Source: an uncultured Pseudomonadota bacterium
Lineage (GTDB): Bacteria > Myxococcota_A > UBA796 > JAFGLY01
Length of the DNA: 60,461 nucleotides
Assembly (NCBI GenBank): GCA_937912125.1
Contig: CALDOK010000481.1
Coordinates: 1 to 60,461 of the forward strand
Direction: 5' to 3'
Part shown: one piece after another, positions 42,145 through 50,694 of the stretch
How the letters are laid out: each line of letters begins with the position of its first letter
Position numbering within the stretch: the stretch's first letter is position 1
Made by a program: the position numbers and the translations under genes
Notes under the pieces: model-generated
What the model saw: the letters and a program-made list of their open reading frames with translations, nothing else
Databases searched by the model: none
Told to the model about the DNA's origin: nothing

Positions 42145-43821
42145 ATGCCCACCGACGTCGAGATCGCCCGCGGCCACACCGCCCGTCCCATCACGGCCAT
42201 CGCCGCCAAGCTCGGCCTGTCGCCCGACGACTTGTTGCTGTACGGCCCCACCAAGGCCAAGGTGCGCCTCGAGGTGCTCGAGCGGCCGCGCGCTCGCCCG
42301 CAGCCAGGGCGGCTGATCCTGGTCTCCGCCATCACCCCCACCCCTGCAGGCGAAGGCAAGACCACCACCACCATCGGCCTGGGGCAGGCCTTCGCCAAGC
42401 TCGGTGAGTCCGTGGCTCTGGCCCTGCGCGAGCCCAGCCTGGGGCCCTGCATGGGGGTCAAGGGCGGCGCCACCGGCGGCGGCTACAGCCAGATCATGCC
42501 GGCCAGCGACATCAACCTGCACTTCACCGGCGACTTCCACGCGGTCACCGCCGCCAACAACCTGCTGGCCGCGCTGCTGGACAACCACGTCTACCACGAC
42601 ATGGAGCCCCACCTGGATCCTCGCCGCATCGAGTGGAGGCGGGTGATGGACATGAACGACCGCGCTCTACGCGACTGCATCATCGGCCTGGGCGGCCCCA
42701 AGCAGGGCGTGCCCCGTGAGACCGGCTTCGACATCACGGCGGCCAGCGAGATCATGGCCATCCTGGCCCTGGCCGAGGGCCCCGAGGATCTGCGGCAGCG
42801 GCTGGACCGCATCCTGGTGGGCTTCACCCGCGACGGTCAGCCTGTCACTGCCCGCTGCCTGAAGGGCACCGGCGCCATGGTGGCCCTGCTGCGGGACGCC
42901 CTGCTGCCCAACCTGGTGCAGACCCTCGAGGGCGTGCCCACCTTCGTGCACGCTGGTCCCTTCGCCAACATCGCCCACGGCTGCAACTCGGTGCTGGCCA
43001 CCCGCATGGCCATGCACTGCGCCGACTGGGCCATCACGGAGGCCGGCTTCGGCTTCGACCTGGGGGCCGAGAAGTTCTTCGACATCAAGTGCCGGGGTGC
43101 CAAGCTCGACACGGCCGCGGTGGTGCTGGTGGCCACCATCCGCGCCCTCAAGATGCACGGCGGCAAGCGCAGCAAGGCCGAGCTGGCGGTCCCCGACCCC
43201 GCCGCTGTGGAACGGGGCCTGCCCAACCTCACCAAGCACATCGAGAACATCCAGCAGTTCTGCGAGCCGCCGGTGGTGGCCATCAACCGCTTCGCCCAGG
43301 ACACCGACGAGGAGATCGCGGTGGTGCGCGCCCACTGCGAGGCGCTGGGGGTCCCGTTCGCGGTCTCCGATCACTTCGCCAAGGGAGGCGAGGGCGCCAT
43401 GGACCTGGCCCGCCAGGTCATCGCCCACGCCGAGCGCAAGGCCGACGCCTTCTGCCCGCTGTACTGCGACGAGGACAGCGTGGAGGACAAGGTGCGCAAG
43501 GTGGCCCAGAAGATGTACGGGGCCGACGACGTGGTGTTCAGCAAGACCGCCCAGCGCGACCTGAGTGACGTGCGCCGGCTGGGCTACGACAAGCTGCCCA
43601 TCTGCATCGCCAAGACCCAGAGCTCCCTGTCCGACGACCCCCGCCTGCGGGGCCGCCCCGAGCACTTCGACGTCACCGTCGCCTCCATCCGCATCAACGC
43701 CGGCGCGGGCTTCCTGGTGGTGCTCACCGGCGACATCATGCGCATGCCCGGGCTGCCCAAGGAGCCCCAGGCCTGGCAGGTGGACCTGCTGCCCGACGGG
43801 GATGTCGAGGGGTTGATGTAG
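42145..43821 (+). CDS. fhs: Formate-tetrahydrofolate ligase
   Basis: A 558-residue enzyme joining formate to tetrahydrofolate with ATP to give 10-formyl-THF, the entry of formate into one-carbon metabolism and purine synthesis. Family signatures are plain: the P-loop TPTPAGEGKTTTTIGL near residues 68-83, then LREPSLGPCMGVKGGATGGGY split over the next motif, FTGDFHAVTAANNLLAA, and TRAGFG-region equivalent ITEAGFGFDLGAEKFFDIKC. The length equals the normal family size (about 555-560). ATG 42145 has a strong GGAGG four bases upstream. It is a single gene between the MopE lipoprotein and a convergent operon. Acetogenic, serine-independent or formate-using roles are all possible. Confidence 0.97.
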   Translation: MPTDVEIARGHTARPITAIAAKLGLSPDDLLLYGPTKAKVRLEVLERPRARPQPGRLILVSAITPTPAGEGKTTTTIGLGQAFAKLGESVALALREPSLGPCMGVKGGATGGGYSQIMPASDINLHFTGDFHAVTAANNLLAALLDNHVYHDMEPHLDPRRIEWRRVMDMNDRALRDCIIGLGGPKQGVPRETGFDITAASEIMAILALAEGPEDLRQRLDRILVGFTRDGQPVTARCLKGTGAMVALLRDALLPNLVQTLEGVPTFVHAGPFANIAHGCNSVLATRMAMHCADWAITEAGFGFDLGAEKFFDIKCRGAKLDTAAVVLVATIRALKMHGGKRSKAELAVPDPAAVERGLPNLTKHIENIQQFCEPPVVAINRFAQDTDEEIAVVRAHCEALGVPFAVSDHFAKGGEGAMDLARQVIAHAERKADAFCPLYCDEDSVEDKVRKVAQKMYGADDVVFSKTAQRDLSDVRRLGYDKLPICIAKTQSSLSDDPRLRGRPEHFDVTVASIRINAGAGFLVVLTGDIMRMPGLPKEPQAWQVDLLPDGDVEGLM

Positions 43822-43835
43822 GCCGGGCCGCCTCG

Positions 43836-44198
43836 CTAGCCCTCGACACAGACCCCGTCATCGCCACACACCGCCCCATCCGGAGGTGCGCACGGGGGGA
43901 TGATCAAGGTGCAGCCGTCGTAGTCCACGCAGTGCTCGGTTTCGGCCTGGTCCAGCGCTGCGTCGAACGCGTCACGGTTGGCCACGGCGATCACCCGGCT
44001 GCAGTTGTCGAAGCACGAGCCGTTGACGGCCACCACTTCGCAGTCCTCGTCCACGGTGCAGGCTTGCTCTTCGGCCACGGCGTCGAGCACCACCGCCGAC
44101 GCCGCTGACTCCACGTCCTGGCAGTACTCGTCGGTGGGGCCGCAGCCCAGGGCTGCGGTGCAGGCCAGCAGGATCGTGAGGGTCGTTCTAGTGGTCAT
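43836..44198 (-). CDS. Small cysteine-rich lipoprotein, last gene of the ACP/ketosynthase operon
   Basis: A 120-residue predicted lipoprotein (lipobox ALGCGP near residue 19). The mature part has nine further cysteines (EYCQDVE, ACTVDEDCEVV, SCFDNCS, HCVDYDGC, PPCAPPDG, VCGDDGVCV), the pattern of small disulfide-stabilised domains common in myxobacterial surface proteins. Its ATG overlaps the stop of the BtrH-like gene by ATGA, which ties it to that operon although its chemistry is different. It might be the extracytoplasmic acceptor or binding partner of the operon product; this is speculation. Confidence 0.7.
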   Translation of the reverse strand: MTTRTTLTILLACTAALGCGPTDEYCQDVESAASAVVLDAVAEEQACTVDEDCEVVAVNGSCFDNCSRVIAVANRDAFDAALDQAETEHCVDYDGCTLIIPPCAPPDGAVCGDDGVCVEG

Positions 44199-45352
44199 CC
44201 TGGGTTCGACTCATGGTGGCTGGCGTTGGGGTCGGGCAGCTGCGGCACTCGCCGAGGGGGCGGACCTGCTGTCCTCACCCTATCCAATTCCTCGAGGAAC
44301 GCGCGCTCACGGGAGGCCATGTCGCGGAGGCCCTCCGCCAGCTCGGGCCAGTCCTGGCTGGGCTTGCCCCGGGCCATGCGGCTGGCGTGCAGGGCCCAGC
44401 GACGCCAGTGGTCCCCTACCTGGGTGGCGGGCTCGGCCATGTCCTCGAGCTGGGGCCAGGCCAGCTGCTCTGCGGCCTGCTGCAGGAAGGCGCCGAAGAG
44501 GTAGCGGAAGCCGGCGCCTCCGGTGCCGATCTCTTCCTGCATTCGCACGACGCTGGCCAAGTACTCCCGGGCTCGTTCTTCGCCCTGGGTCTGGGGCCAG
44601 CGCTCCACTTGCTTTGCAAGATGACCGATGCCCTGGACCCCGAACCACGGCACCACTCGGGGGATGCGCAGCATGCGGTGGCAGACTTGCCGCAGGCCTC
44701 CCAACACCGCGCCACGGAGCTCGAGCTGCTCGGGCAGCTCGTCGGGGTAGTACAGGCGGCCGCTACCCCAGACCTTGGCCCCTCCCGAGAACCGGGCGCG
44801 GCGCAAGGAGTCAGCGCTGCACTCGTACAGCTCCTCGACCACCGGGTCGCTCACCAGGTAGGCGTCCTGCCGCCGCTCCACCACGATGAGGTTGTGGGCG
44901 TTGAAGTGGATGCGCAGCTGGCGTGGGATGTAGTCGAGCCAGAAGATGTTCACCTGCAGGCCAACCCGTCGCCCCTGGTCGAGCAGGGTGTCGAGACGGG
45001 CCATGCCGACATCGGCGTTGCGGAAGCTCTCGCTGGTGAAGCGCACCCCCAAGCGCTTGGCCGCGCTGCTGAAGAGCGTGCCGGGGAAGCTGCGGAAGGT
45101 GGTGAGCGGCAGCCCCATGATCTTGGCGAAGGGCATGTGGGCGAAGAACAGCCCGCCCCCCACACCGAACGCCATGGGCTCGCCGATGGGATGCCCCGCG
45201 TCGGCCAGCAGTGAGGCGGTCACGCCGCTCTCGCAGTGGGCGGTGTTCATGTGGACGAAGTCGTCGTGGGTGGTGCCCAGGGGCGTTGGGGCTGCGCGGG
45301 TCAGGGCGGTGGAAGGCAGGGGCTCGTCCACGGGAGCGGCGGTGGTGCTCAC
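44195..45352 (-). CDS. BtrH_N / DUF4872-type protein, putative ACP-dependent acyltransferase
   Basis: A 385-residue cytosolic protein. GTG 45352 overlaps the upstream stop (GTGA); a longer ATG frame would run into the preceding gene in a non-domain-like way. The N-terminal region HMNTAHCESGVTASLLADAGHP carries the His-Cys-Glu cluster of the BtrH_N domain, a papain-like fold; GVGGGLFFAHMPF, then NIFWLDY and FNAHNLIVVE with YLVSDP follow the same family. The C-terminal half is helical, as in DUF4872. In butirosin biosynthesis BtrH transfers an acyl group from the carrier protein BtrI to an aminoglycoside. With an ACP and ketosynthases in the same operon, acyl transfer from ACP to an amine or hydroxyl is a reasonable inference. 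Confidence 0.78.
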   Translation of the reverse strand: MSTTAAPVDEPLPSTALTRAAPTPLGTTHDDFVHMNTAHCESGVTASLLADAGHPIGEPMAFGVGGGLFFAHMPFAKIMGLPLTTFRSFPGTLFSSAAKRLGVRFTSESFRNADVGMARLDTLLDQGRRVGLQVNIFWLDYIPRQLRIHFNAHNLIVVERRQDAYLVSDPVVEELYECSADSLRRARFSGGAKVWGSGRLYYPDELPEQLELRGAVLGGLRQVCHRMLRIPRVVPWFGVQGIGHLAKQVERWPQTQGEERAREYLASVVRMQEEIGTGGAGFRYLFGAFLQQAAEQLAWPQLEDMAEPATQVGDHWRRWALHASRMARGKPSQDWPELAEGLRDMASRERAFLEELDRVRTAGPPPRRVPQLPDPNASHHESNPG

Positions 45353-45762
45353 AGGGCCTCCGGCTGGTCGGGGACCGAGCGCAGGGTCTGGGGGTCGATG
45401 CCCATGGCCTCGGCGTAGCGGGCCAGCAGGGCGGGGGGGAGCCGTGCGAACACGGCAGGGCGCAGGTGGCGCTTCACTCGCCACCGCCAGATCCCCGTGT
45501 CGGCGGCCAGCAGGGCCGGGCTCATGCGGGCTTGCTCCATGTGGTAGGCGAGGGGACTGAGCTCCCCCGCCCGCACCCGGCGCCAGGTGGCCTGGATGCG
45601 CTGGTTGGCAAGGTCGACGGCCACATTGGTGGTGTCGATCTCGCCTCGCCAGCCCTTGGTCTGCACGCTCTGGTAGCGGCCATCCTCGCCCACGGCGTAG
45701 GTCACGCGGAGCATGTCACCGTAGTGGGAGCCCTCGTCCTGAGGGACGTCGTCGATCTTCAC
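45349..45762 (-). CDS. Small conserved protein of unknown function, BtrH-linked
   Basis: A 137-residue soluble protein with GTG start 45762 behind GAGG. It opens MKIDDVPQDEGSHYGD, then LRVTYAVGEDGRYQ and KGWRGEIDTTNVAVDLA, and the second half is basic and helical (AYHMEQARMSPALLAADTG, RVKRHLRPAVFARLPPALL). The opening recalls a family I believe occurs next to BtrH-like genes in other bacteria, but I cannot name it. The C-terminal helices with RVKRHLRP could suit interaction with an acidic partner such as the ACP; this is a guess. It is coupled by GTGA to the BtrH-like gene, so the two probably act together. Confidence 0.72.
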   Translation of the reverse strand: MKIDDVPQDEGSHYGDMLRVTYAVGEDGRYQSVQTKGWRGEIDTTNVAVDLANQRIQATWRRVRAGELSPLAYHMEQARMSPALLAADTGIWRWRVKRHLRPAVFARLPPALLARYAEAMGIDPQTLRSVPDQPEAL

Positions 45763-45783
45763 GCTCTCACCTCGTGCGGCGGT

Positions 45784-47724
45784 CTATCCCGCCTCGGCCA
45801 GGTCTATCGCCACGGTGAGGAAGTCGTCCTGTGACGCGATCCACACGCCAGGCTCGCAGCGGGGGGCGGAGCTGCGGATCCGGGTGGGACCACCGACGCG
45901 CCTGGGATCCGAGATCTCGGTGACGAACGACGCCTCGTCCTCCCAGGACCAGCGGGCCACCCGCAGCAGGGCGCCGCTCTTGCCGCTGAACCGCGCCTCC
46001 ACCAGCAGGCCCTCGGGGTCGAAGTCCAGCTCGACAGAGGCGTAGGCGGCCGGGCCCCCCTCGGTGGCCATCGCCTCCACGGTGCGCACGCCATCTCCGG
46101 GGCGGAGGGCGGTAGGGGTCCAGCTCTCCAGCAGCCGAGGGGCGAGCAGCTCGGCCATGGCCACCCGGGACTGGACGGGCTGGCCCAGCCCCACGCGGAG
46201 CGCGCGCCCCATGGCCTCGGTCTGGAACCAGGTCTGGTCTCCCTGCCGCAGCACCGCCTGGCGCTTGCCTGGGGGCGGGCTGGTGGTCACCGCCAGGGTG
46301 TGTTCCCCCTGCATCAGCAGGCGCCAGGACACGCTGTTCACATCGTCTTCGATGGCCAGCTCCACCCTGCAGAGCTCGTCGGCGGGCGCGGCCCGGCGGG
46401 CGTCGCTCCCCGCCATCAGGCTCGCGGCTTCGGTCAGAGGGTCGGCCCCGGCCTGGCGGGATCCCAGGCCCAGGGCCAGCAGGATGCCCAAGCCGGCGAG
46501 GGTGCGGGACAGGGCGCCGCGGGAGGCTCTCCAGGCGGGCACGGCCGAAGCGACGATGGTGGCCAGCAGGGTGGCGGGCAGGACGATGGCGTAGCCCAGG
46601 GCGTCGAAGACGAACCACGCCGCGTAGCCCTCGGTGAAGCCCGGGGGTGGAGGCATGGGGATGCCACCAGCCTGCTGCACGATGAAGCCCACTGTCCAGG
46701 CCAACGCCAGGCCCACGCCGCAGCTGAGCACCCCCAGCAGCGCGCCCTCGGCCACGAACAGGCCCACCACGGCCCGGCGGGTCAGGCCCACCACCCGCAG
46801 CAGCGCGATCTCCTGGCGGCGCTCGGCCACTACGGCGGCCACGGCCTGGCTCAGGGACAGCACCACCACCAGCACCATCAGCAGCTCGAAGATGCCGAAG
46901 ATGCGGTCGTACAGGGCGCGCACGGCGGTGTAGTAGGTGGCGCGCTCGAACCACGGCCTGGGCTGGACCCAGGAGTCCGGCGTCACTAAGCGACGCAGCG
47001 CAGCCAGCGCGCGGTCGGTGTCCGCGGTGTCGTGCAGGGCCACCACCAGCAGGTCGGCCTGGTTGGAGTCCACCAGCTCGAGCGTGGTGTCCAGGGGCAT
47101 GCTGGCCCAGGTGCGGTCCAGCTCGATGGACCCGGTGGTGACGACCCCGGCCACCTCGAGGTCCATGGCGTTGGTGAGGCCATCGTCTGTTGTGACCAGG
47201 GCGGTGACGATGTCGCCGGGCTCCACGCCGAGGCGGGCGGCCAACACCGTCCCCAGGACCACGTCGTGGTCTCCTTCGAACGCCGCCAGACTCCAGCCGT
47301 CGCTGGGCACCAGCAGCGGGGCCAGCGCCCCTTCGTTCTCGGGCTCGGTGCCCACCCCAAGGAAGACCCCCGACGAGGTCCCTGTGGTGATCATCCCGGT
47401 GAGCTGGCGACGGATGCCGGCCGCCTTCACCAAGGGGGCGATCTCGGGATCGGCCAGGAGCTGGCTGCGCACCTGCTCGAGCCGCGACAGATCGGTGCGG
47501 TGGTCCTCGGGCGCCGGCGCGTCGAACCAGCGCCTGTCCGCCAGCTGGACATGCCCCCCGCCTCCTCGGGCGAACAGCTCCGCGAGCCCCCAATAGGTGT
47601 GGCGGGTGAAGCCGTAGAACAGCAGCGCCCCGCAGACCGCGTTGGCCAGCGCGCCCACGGTGAGCAGGGTGCGCCGCGGGCTGCGTCGCAGGCCGGTGGC
47701 CGCCAGCCAGAGGCTGTGGAGCAT
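45784..47724 (-). CDS. FtsX-type ABC permease fused to a LolA-like domain
   Basis: A 646-residue inner membrane protein. Residues 1-405 have MacB/LolCE topology: one N-terminal TM (LTVGALANAVCGALLFYGF), a periplasmic domain of about 220 residues, then three TMs with the FtsX coupling region (LSQAVAAVVAERRQEIALLRVVGLTRRAV, given here in two motifs: VAERRQEIALLR and VVGLTRR). An extra TM (AGLGILLALGLG) then leads into about 215 residues resembling LolA-like outer-membrane-lipoprotein-sorting proteins (VTTSPPPGKRQAVLRQGDQT, WFQTEAMGRALRV). The permease and a periplasmic hydrophobic-ligand carrier are thus one chain. Its ATG shares one base with the ATPase stop (TGATG), and the next gene lies 21 bp away. 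The fusion looks genuine, with no frame break. Confidence 0.85.
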   Translation of the reverse strand: MLHSLWLAATGLRRSPRRTLLTVGALANAVCGALLFYGFTRHTYWGLAELFARGGGGHVQLADRRWFDAPAPEDHRTDLSRLEQVRSQLLADPEIAPLVKAAGIRRQLTGMITTGTSSGVFLGVGTEPENEGALAPLLVPSDGWSLAAFEGDHDVVLGTVLAARLGVEPGDIVTALVTTDDGLTNAMDLEVAGVVTTGSIELDRTWASMPLDTTLELVDSNQADLLVVALHDTADTDRALAALRRLVTPDSWVQPRPWFERATYYTAVRALYDRIFGIFELLMVLVVVLSLSQAVAAVVAERRQEIALLRVVGLTRRAVVGLFVAEGALLGVLSCGVGLALAWTVGFIVQQAGGIPMPPPPGFTEGYAAWFVFDALGYAIVLPATLLATIVASAVPAWRASRGALSRTLAGLGILLALGLGSRQAGADPLTEAASLMAGSDARRAAPADELCRVELAIEDDVNSVSWRLLMQGEHTLAVTTSPPPGKRQAVLRQGDQTWFQTEAMGRALRVGLGQPVQSRVAMAELLAPRLLESWTPTALRPGDGVRTVEAMATEGGPAAYASVELDFDPEGLLVEARFSGKSGALLRVARWSWEDEASFVTEISDPRRVGGPTRIRSSAPRCEPGVWIASQDDFLTVAIDLAEAG

Positions 47725-48395
47725 CAGGGAGCCTCCACCCGGCGGCCGCCGTCCAGGGGGATGAGCTGGCGCGCCCGACGCGCCACTGCTGGATCGTGGC
47801 TCGCGACCACCAGGGCTGCGCCCTCGTGGCAGCCCAGCTCGAAGAGCAGATCCAGCACCCGGCCGCCGGTGTCGCGATCCAGGGCCGCGGTTGGCTCGTC
47901 TGCGAAGACCACGATGGGCTTGTTCACCAGGGCCCTGGCGATGGCCACCCGCTGCCGTTCACCGCCACTGAGGGTACGCACGTCGCGATCCGCCAGGGCC
48001 ACCACCCCAACCCTGGACAGCAGATCGAGGGCCCTCAGCCGCGCATCCCCCCGGGAAACCCCGGCCCACAGGGCGGGCAGCATGGCGTTCTCGAGGGGCG
48101 TCAGGGTGCCCACCATGGGGTAGGTCTGGTGCACGAAGCCCAGCTTCGCGCAGCGGAAGCGGCTGCGGGCGTCGTCGCTCAGGGCCGAAAGCTGCCGGTC
48201 ATGCCACCACACCGCACCGGCGCTGGGGGGGTCCAGCAGCGCGGCGACCTGCAGCAGGGTGGACTTGCCCGAGCCGGAGGGCCCCACCACGGCCACGCTC
48301 TGCCCGGGCACGAAGCACGCGCTGACCTCCACCAGGGCCGGCACCAGCACCGCGTCCAGCTGCCAGGTGCGGGAGACGGCCTCGAGCCTATACAC
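47724..48395 (-). CDS. ABC transporter ATP-binding protein (LolD/MacB-like)
   Basis: A 223-residue ATPase: Walker A GPSGSGKST near residue 40, Q-loop LGFVHQTYPMVGTLTPLENAM, signature LSGGERQR, Walker B VVFADEPTAALD and H-loop ASHDPAV. It is the LolD/MacB class that drives mechanotransmission by FtsX-type permeases rather than import. GTG 48395, six bases after AGGA, gives a normal start (YRLEAVSRTW) and an eight-base overlap with the upstream gene; an earlier ATG at 48458 would add an unnatural leader inside that gene. It pairs with the FtsX-LolA permease downstream. Confidence 0.92.
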   Translation of the reverse strand: MYRLEAVSRTWQLDAVLVPALVEVSACFVPGQSVAVVGPSGSGKSTLLQVAALLDPPSAGAVWWHDRQLSALSDDARSRFRCAKLGFVHQTYPMVGTLTPLENAMLPALWAGVSRGDARLRALDLLSRVGVVALADRDVRTLSGGERQRVAIARALVNKPIVVFADEPTAALDRDTGGRVLDLLFELGCHEGAALVVASHDPAVARRARQLIPLDGGRRVEAP

Positions 48396-49230
48396 GTCCA
48401 GTCCTCGCCAGGCGAACCCGTCCCCAGGTGCCCGCTGCGCTGCGCTGCAGATGGACAAAGCTGGGCTCGTTTGCGTCCAGAGCCTCTGCGATGCGCAGCC
48501 CAGTCGCGACGGGAAGCAAGCGCTCCTCGAACTCTGCGACTCCGCCGTGGTGGCACAAGGCGCTGCCCGTCAGGCGCCAGCCCGGGAGCAAACGCGCTGT
48601 GGCAGGGAGGTCGGCGAGCACGACCTGGCGGGGGGCGGCCCCCAGCCAGCACTCCTGCAGCAGTGCGGGGGCGTCGCCATCTGCGGCCAGCAGCAGAAAG
48701 GCGGCTCCTTGGGCGCAACGGCCCGGCGCTCCTACGGCGTTCATGCGCTCGCGCTGTTCGTCTTCGTCACCCGAGATGATGTCTACTCCTCCCACCATGG
48801 CCAGCTGTATGTCCCCGGCCCGCAGGGCGAGCGTCGCCTCGAGCAGCGCGGCTTCGAAGCTCAGGTCCTCCTGGGAGATGGTCACGTTGGGTCCCAGGCA
48901 GGCCAAGGAGCGCGCCGTGAAGAAGCTCGCGGCGTTGCCCAGGCAGCCGGCGAAGCTCATGGGGCTGCAACGCGGCCGGTTGGGGTGCAGCACGCCTTCG
49001 GCCAGAGGCACGATGTCGGCGGTGTTGCCCAGGCCTGTGCCAATGAACAGGCCCGCGGCCCGGATGTCCACGTCGGGGCGCTGTGCTGTGCAGCGCGCGG
49101 CGGCCACCTGCGCGAGCTTGACGAAGCGGCTGATGCGCCGGAACTTCCTGCCGAACAGGGCGCTGTGCTCCGCGGCTGGGTCACCCTCTATGGAGGACCA
49201 GGCCAGCACAGGGAGCGGGCGATCAGCCAT
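48388..49230 (-). CDS. Chain-length-factor-like ketosynthase homologue lacking the active-site Cys
   Basis: A 280-residue thiolase-fold protein similar in size to the short chain-length factors of aryl polyene clusters (about 240-280 residues). The N-terminal half aligns with ketosynthases (LFIGTGLGNTADIV, then FAGCLGNAASFFTARSLACL, and ALRAGDIQLAMVGGVD). Where a ketosynthase has the nucleophile in a TACSS-type motif this protein has ISQEDLSFE, so Cys is replaced by Asp, and the later catalytic histidines are absent. It should pair with the complete ketosynthase upstream to set chain length or gate the pocket. ATG 49230 overlaps that gene by eight bases; an upstream ATG lies inside it. Confidence 0.8.
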   Translation of the reverse strand: MADRPLPVLAWSSIEGDPAAEHSALFGRKFRRISRFVKLAQVAAARCTAQRPDVDIRAAGLFIGTGLGNTADIVPLAEGVLHPNRPRCSPMSFAGCLGNAASFFTARSLACLGPNVTISQEDLSFEAALLEATLALRAGDIQLAMVGGVDIISGDEDEQRERMNAVGAPGRCAQGAAFLLLAADGDAPALLQECWLGAAPRQVVLADLPATARLLPGWRLTGSALCHHGGVAEFEERLLPVATGLRIAEALDANEPSFVHLQRSAAGTWGRVRLARTGRV

Positions 49231-50362
49231 GCCGCACCACCAGTGCGATGCAGCTGCCTCCGAAGCCGAAGGCGTCGAAGATGTGGACACCGCGGTCTGC
49301 TGGCCCCGGGTCCAGGCTGGGCGACAGGCCGATGGCGGGGTCTTGCTCGGTGAAGCCGAGGGAACCGGGTCGGAAGCCAGCCGCGAGGGCCGCCAGCCAG
49401 AGCACCAGCTCCAGGGTCCCCGCGGCCCCCAGGGTGTGGCCCAGCGCGCCCTTGAGGGACACGAAGGGTGGGGGGGCCGAGCCGAAGACCCTGCCGATCC
49501 CCAGGCCCTCTCCCAGGTCGTTGTCGATGGTGCCGGTGCCGTGGGACTTGATGCCCACCACCTGGGCCGGCGTGACCCCAGCGTGGTCCAGGGCGGCCCT
49601 GATCACCGCCTCGGCGGTGAGGCCGTCGGTTGACGAGGAGGTGAGGTTTCCCGGGTCGAGGTGATTGCTCCAGCCTGCGAGCTGGAAGGGGCCCTCGCCT
49701 CGCTCGAGCACCAGGGCGCCGCAGCCCTCGCCGAGCTGCAGACCCTTGCGGCTGGCATCGAATGGCCTGCAGGGCTCCGGATCGTAGAGCATCAAGCCCT
49801 GGAAGCCCCGCAGAGTGAGGTTGGACAGCATGTCGTAGCCCACCACCAGTGCCCGATCACAGGTGCCGGCACGCAGGTGTTGACCGGCGGCGGCCACCGC
49901 GGCGGCGCTGGAGGTGCAGGCCATGGCGTAGGTGAGCACTGGGCCGCGGGCGCCGACGCGTTGGGCCACCCGGTCCGCCACCGCCCCTTGGCCGCGTTGG
50001 CCGAGCCTGGGCCAGGCCAGGGGGTCCAGGGCCCTGGCCCTAAGCAGCTGCAGCTCGGCGTCTACGAAGAAGCCGCCGGTGGTGCCCACGAACACCCCCG
50101 TGCGACCGTGGCCTGGCCCCGCTCGGTCCATGGCCTCGTCCACCACCATGTCCAGCACCTGCCTGAGCCGCTGCTCGGGAGGTGGTGTGATGGGGATCTC
50201 GCCCACCAGGGCGTCGCGGGCGTCGGTGAGCTGCAGGTGCGCGGATCGCTCCGGCCTGCCGAGGCCACAGGACCCCGCGCGGAGCCCTGCGACGCTGGAG
50301 TCGGTGTCGGCGCCCAGGGCACAGGCGCTCCCCCAGCCCAGGACCACCAATGGAGCCGTCAT
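49223..50362 (-). CDS. Beta-ketoacyl-ACP synthase (KAS II / KS-alpha type)
   Basis: A 379-residue condensing enzyme extending an acyl chain on ACP with malonyl-ACP. All three catalytic residues are present: Cys in YAMACTSSAAAV near residue 150, His in KSHGTGTIDND, and His in SLKGALGHTLGAAG. The overall length is a little shorter than FabF (about 410). ATG 50362 overlaps the ACP stop (ATGA) and starts MTAPLVVLGWGSACALG; a GTG just upstream is less well placed. No ketoreductase, dehydratase or acyltransferase is encoded nearby, so any reduction and malonyl loading must come from the general fatty acid system. Confidence 0.92.
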   Translation of the reverse strand: MTAPLVVLGWGSACALGADTDSSVAGLRAGSCGLGRPERSAHLQLTDARDALVGEIPITPPPEQRLRQVLDMVVDEAMDRAGPGHGRTGVFVGTTGGFFVDAELQLLRARALDPLAWPRLGQRGQGAVADRVAQRVGARGPVLTYAMACTSSAAAVAAAGQHLRAGTCDRALVVGYDMLSNLTLRGFQGLMLYDPEPCRPFDASRKGLQLGEGCGALVLERGEGPFQLAGWSNHLDPGNLTSSSTDGLTAEAVIRAALDHAGVTPAQVVGIKSHGTGTIDNDLGEGLGIGRVFGSAPPPFVSLKGALGHTLGAAGTLELVLWLAALAAGFRPGSLGFTEQDPAIGLSPSLDPGPADRGVHIFDAFGFGGSCIALVVRHG

Positions 50363-50652
50363 GGGACCGGCCACCCTCGCTCGCGGGCGATGTGCTCGGC
50401 CAGGCTGGCCACGGAGCGGAAGGTGGCCTTCGCGGCACTGAGATCCTGGATGCGTACGCCGAACTCATACTCGATGGTGGCGGCGATCTCGACAGCGTCG
50501 AGGCTGTTGAGGTCCAGGTCACCACCGATGAGTCGATCGTCACGGTGGATGTCGTCAGGCTCGAGGTCCTCGAGATCGCAGACCGTGATGATCATTCGCT
50601 TGAGGCACTGCTCGAGCTGGCCGAGACTGAGGATGGTCGATGCGTCCGACAT
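50359..50652 (-). CDS. Acyl carrier protein
   Basis: A 97-residue acidic carrier protein. The phosphopantetheine site is DLDLNSLDAVEI, the Ser near residue 50, with the following helix IAATIEYEFGVRI typical of ACPs; it has a ten-residue N-terminal extension compared with AcpP. The protein carries the growing acyl chain for the ketosynthase pair and, by analogy with BtrI/BtrH, could present it to the BtrH-like protein. It is 42 bp downstream of the FHA regulator gene and overlaps the ketosynthase start by ATGA. Confidence 0.93.
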   Translation of the reverse strand: MSDASTILSLGQLEQCLKRMIITVCDLEDLEPDDIHRDDRLIGGDLDLNSLDAVEIAATIEYEFGVRIQDLSAAKATFRSVASLAEHIARERGWPVP

Positions 50653-50694
50653 TGCCGACGCACATATTACAGCGTCAGGGTGCGGGCCAAACGC

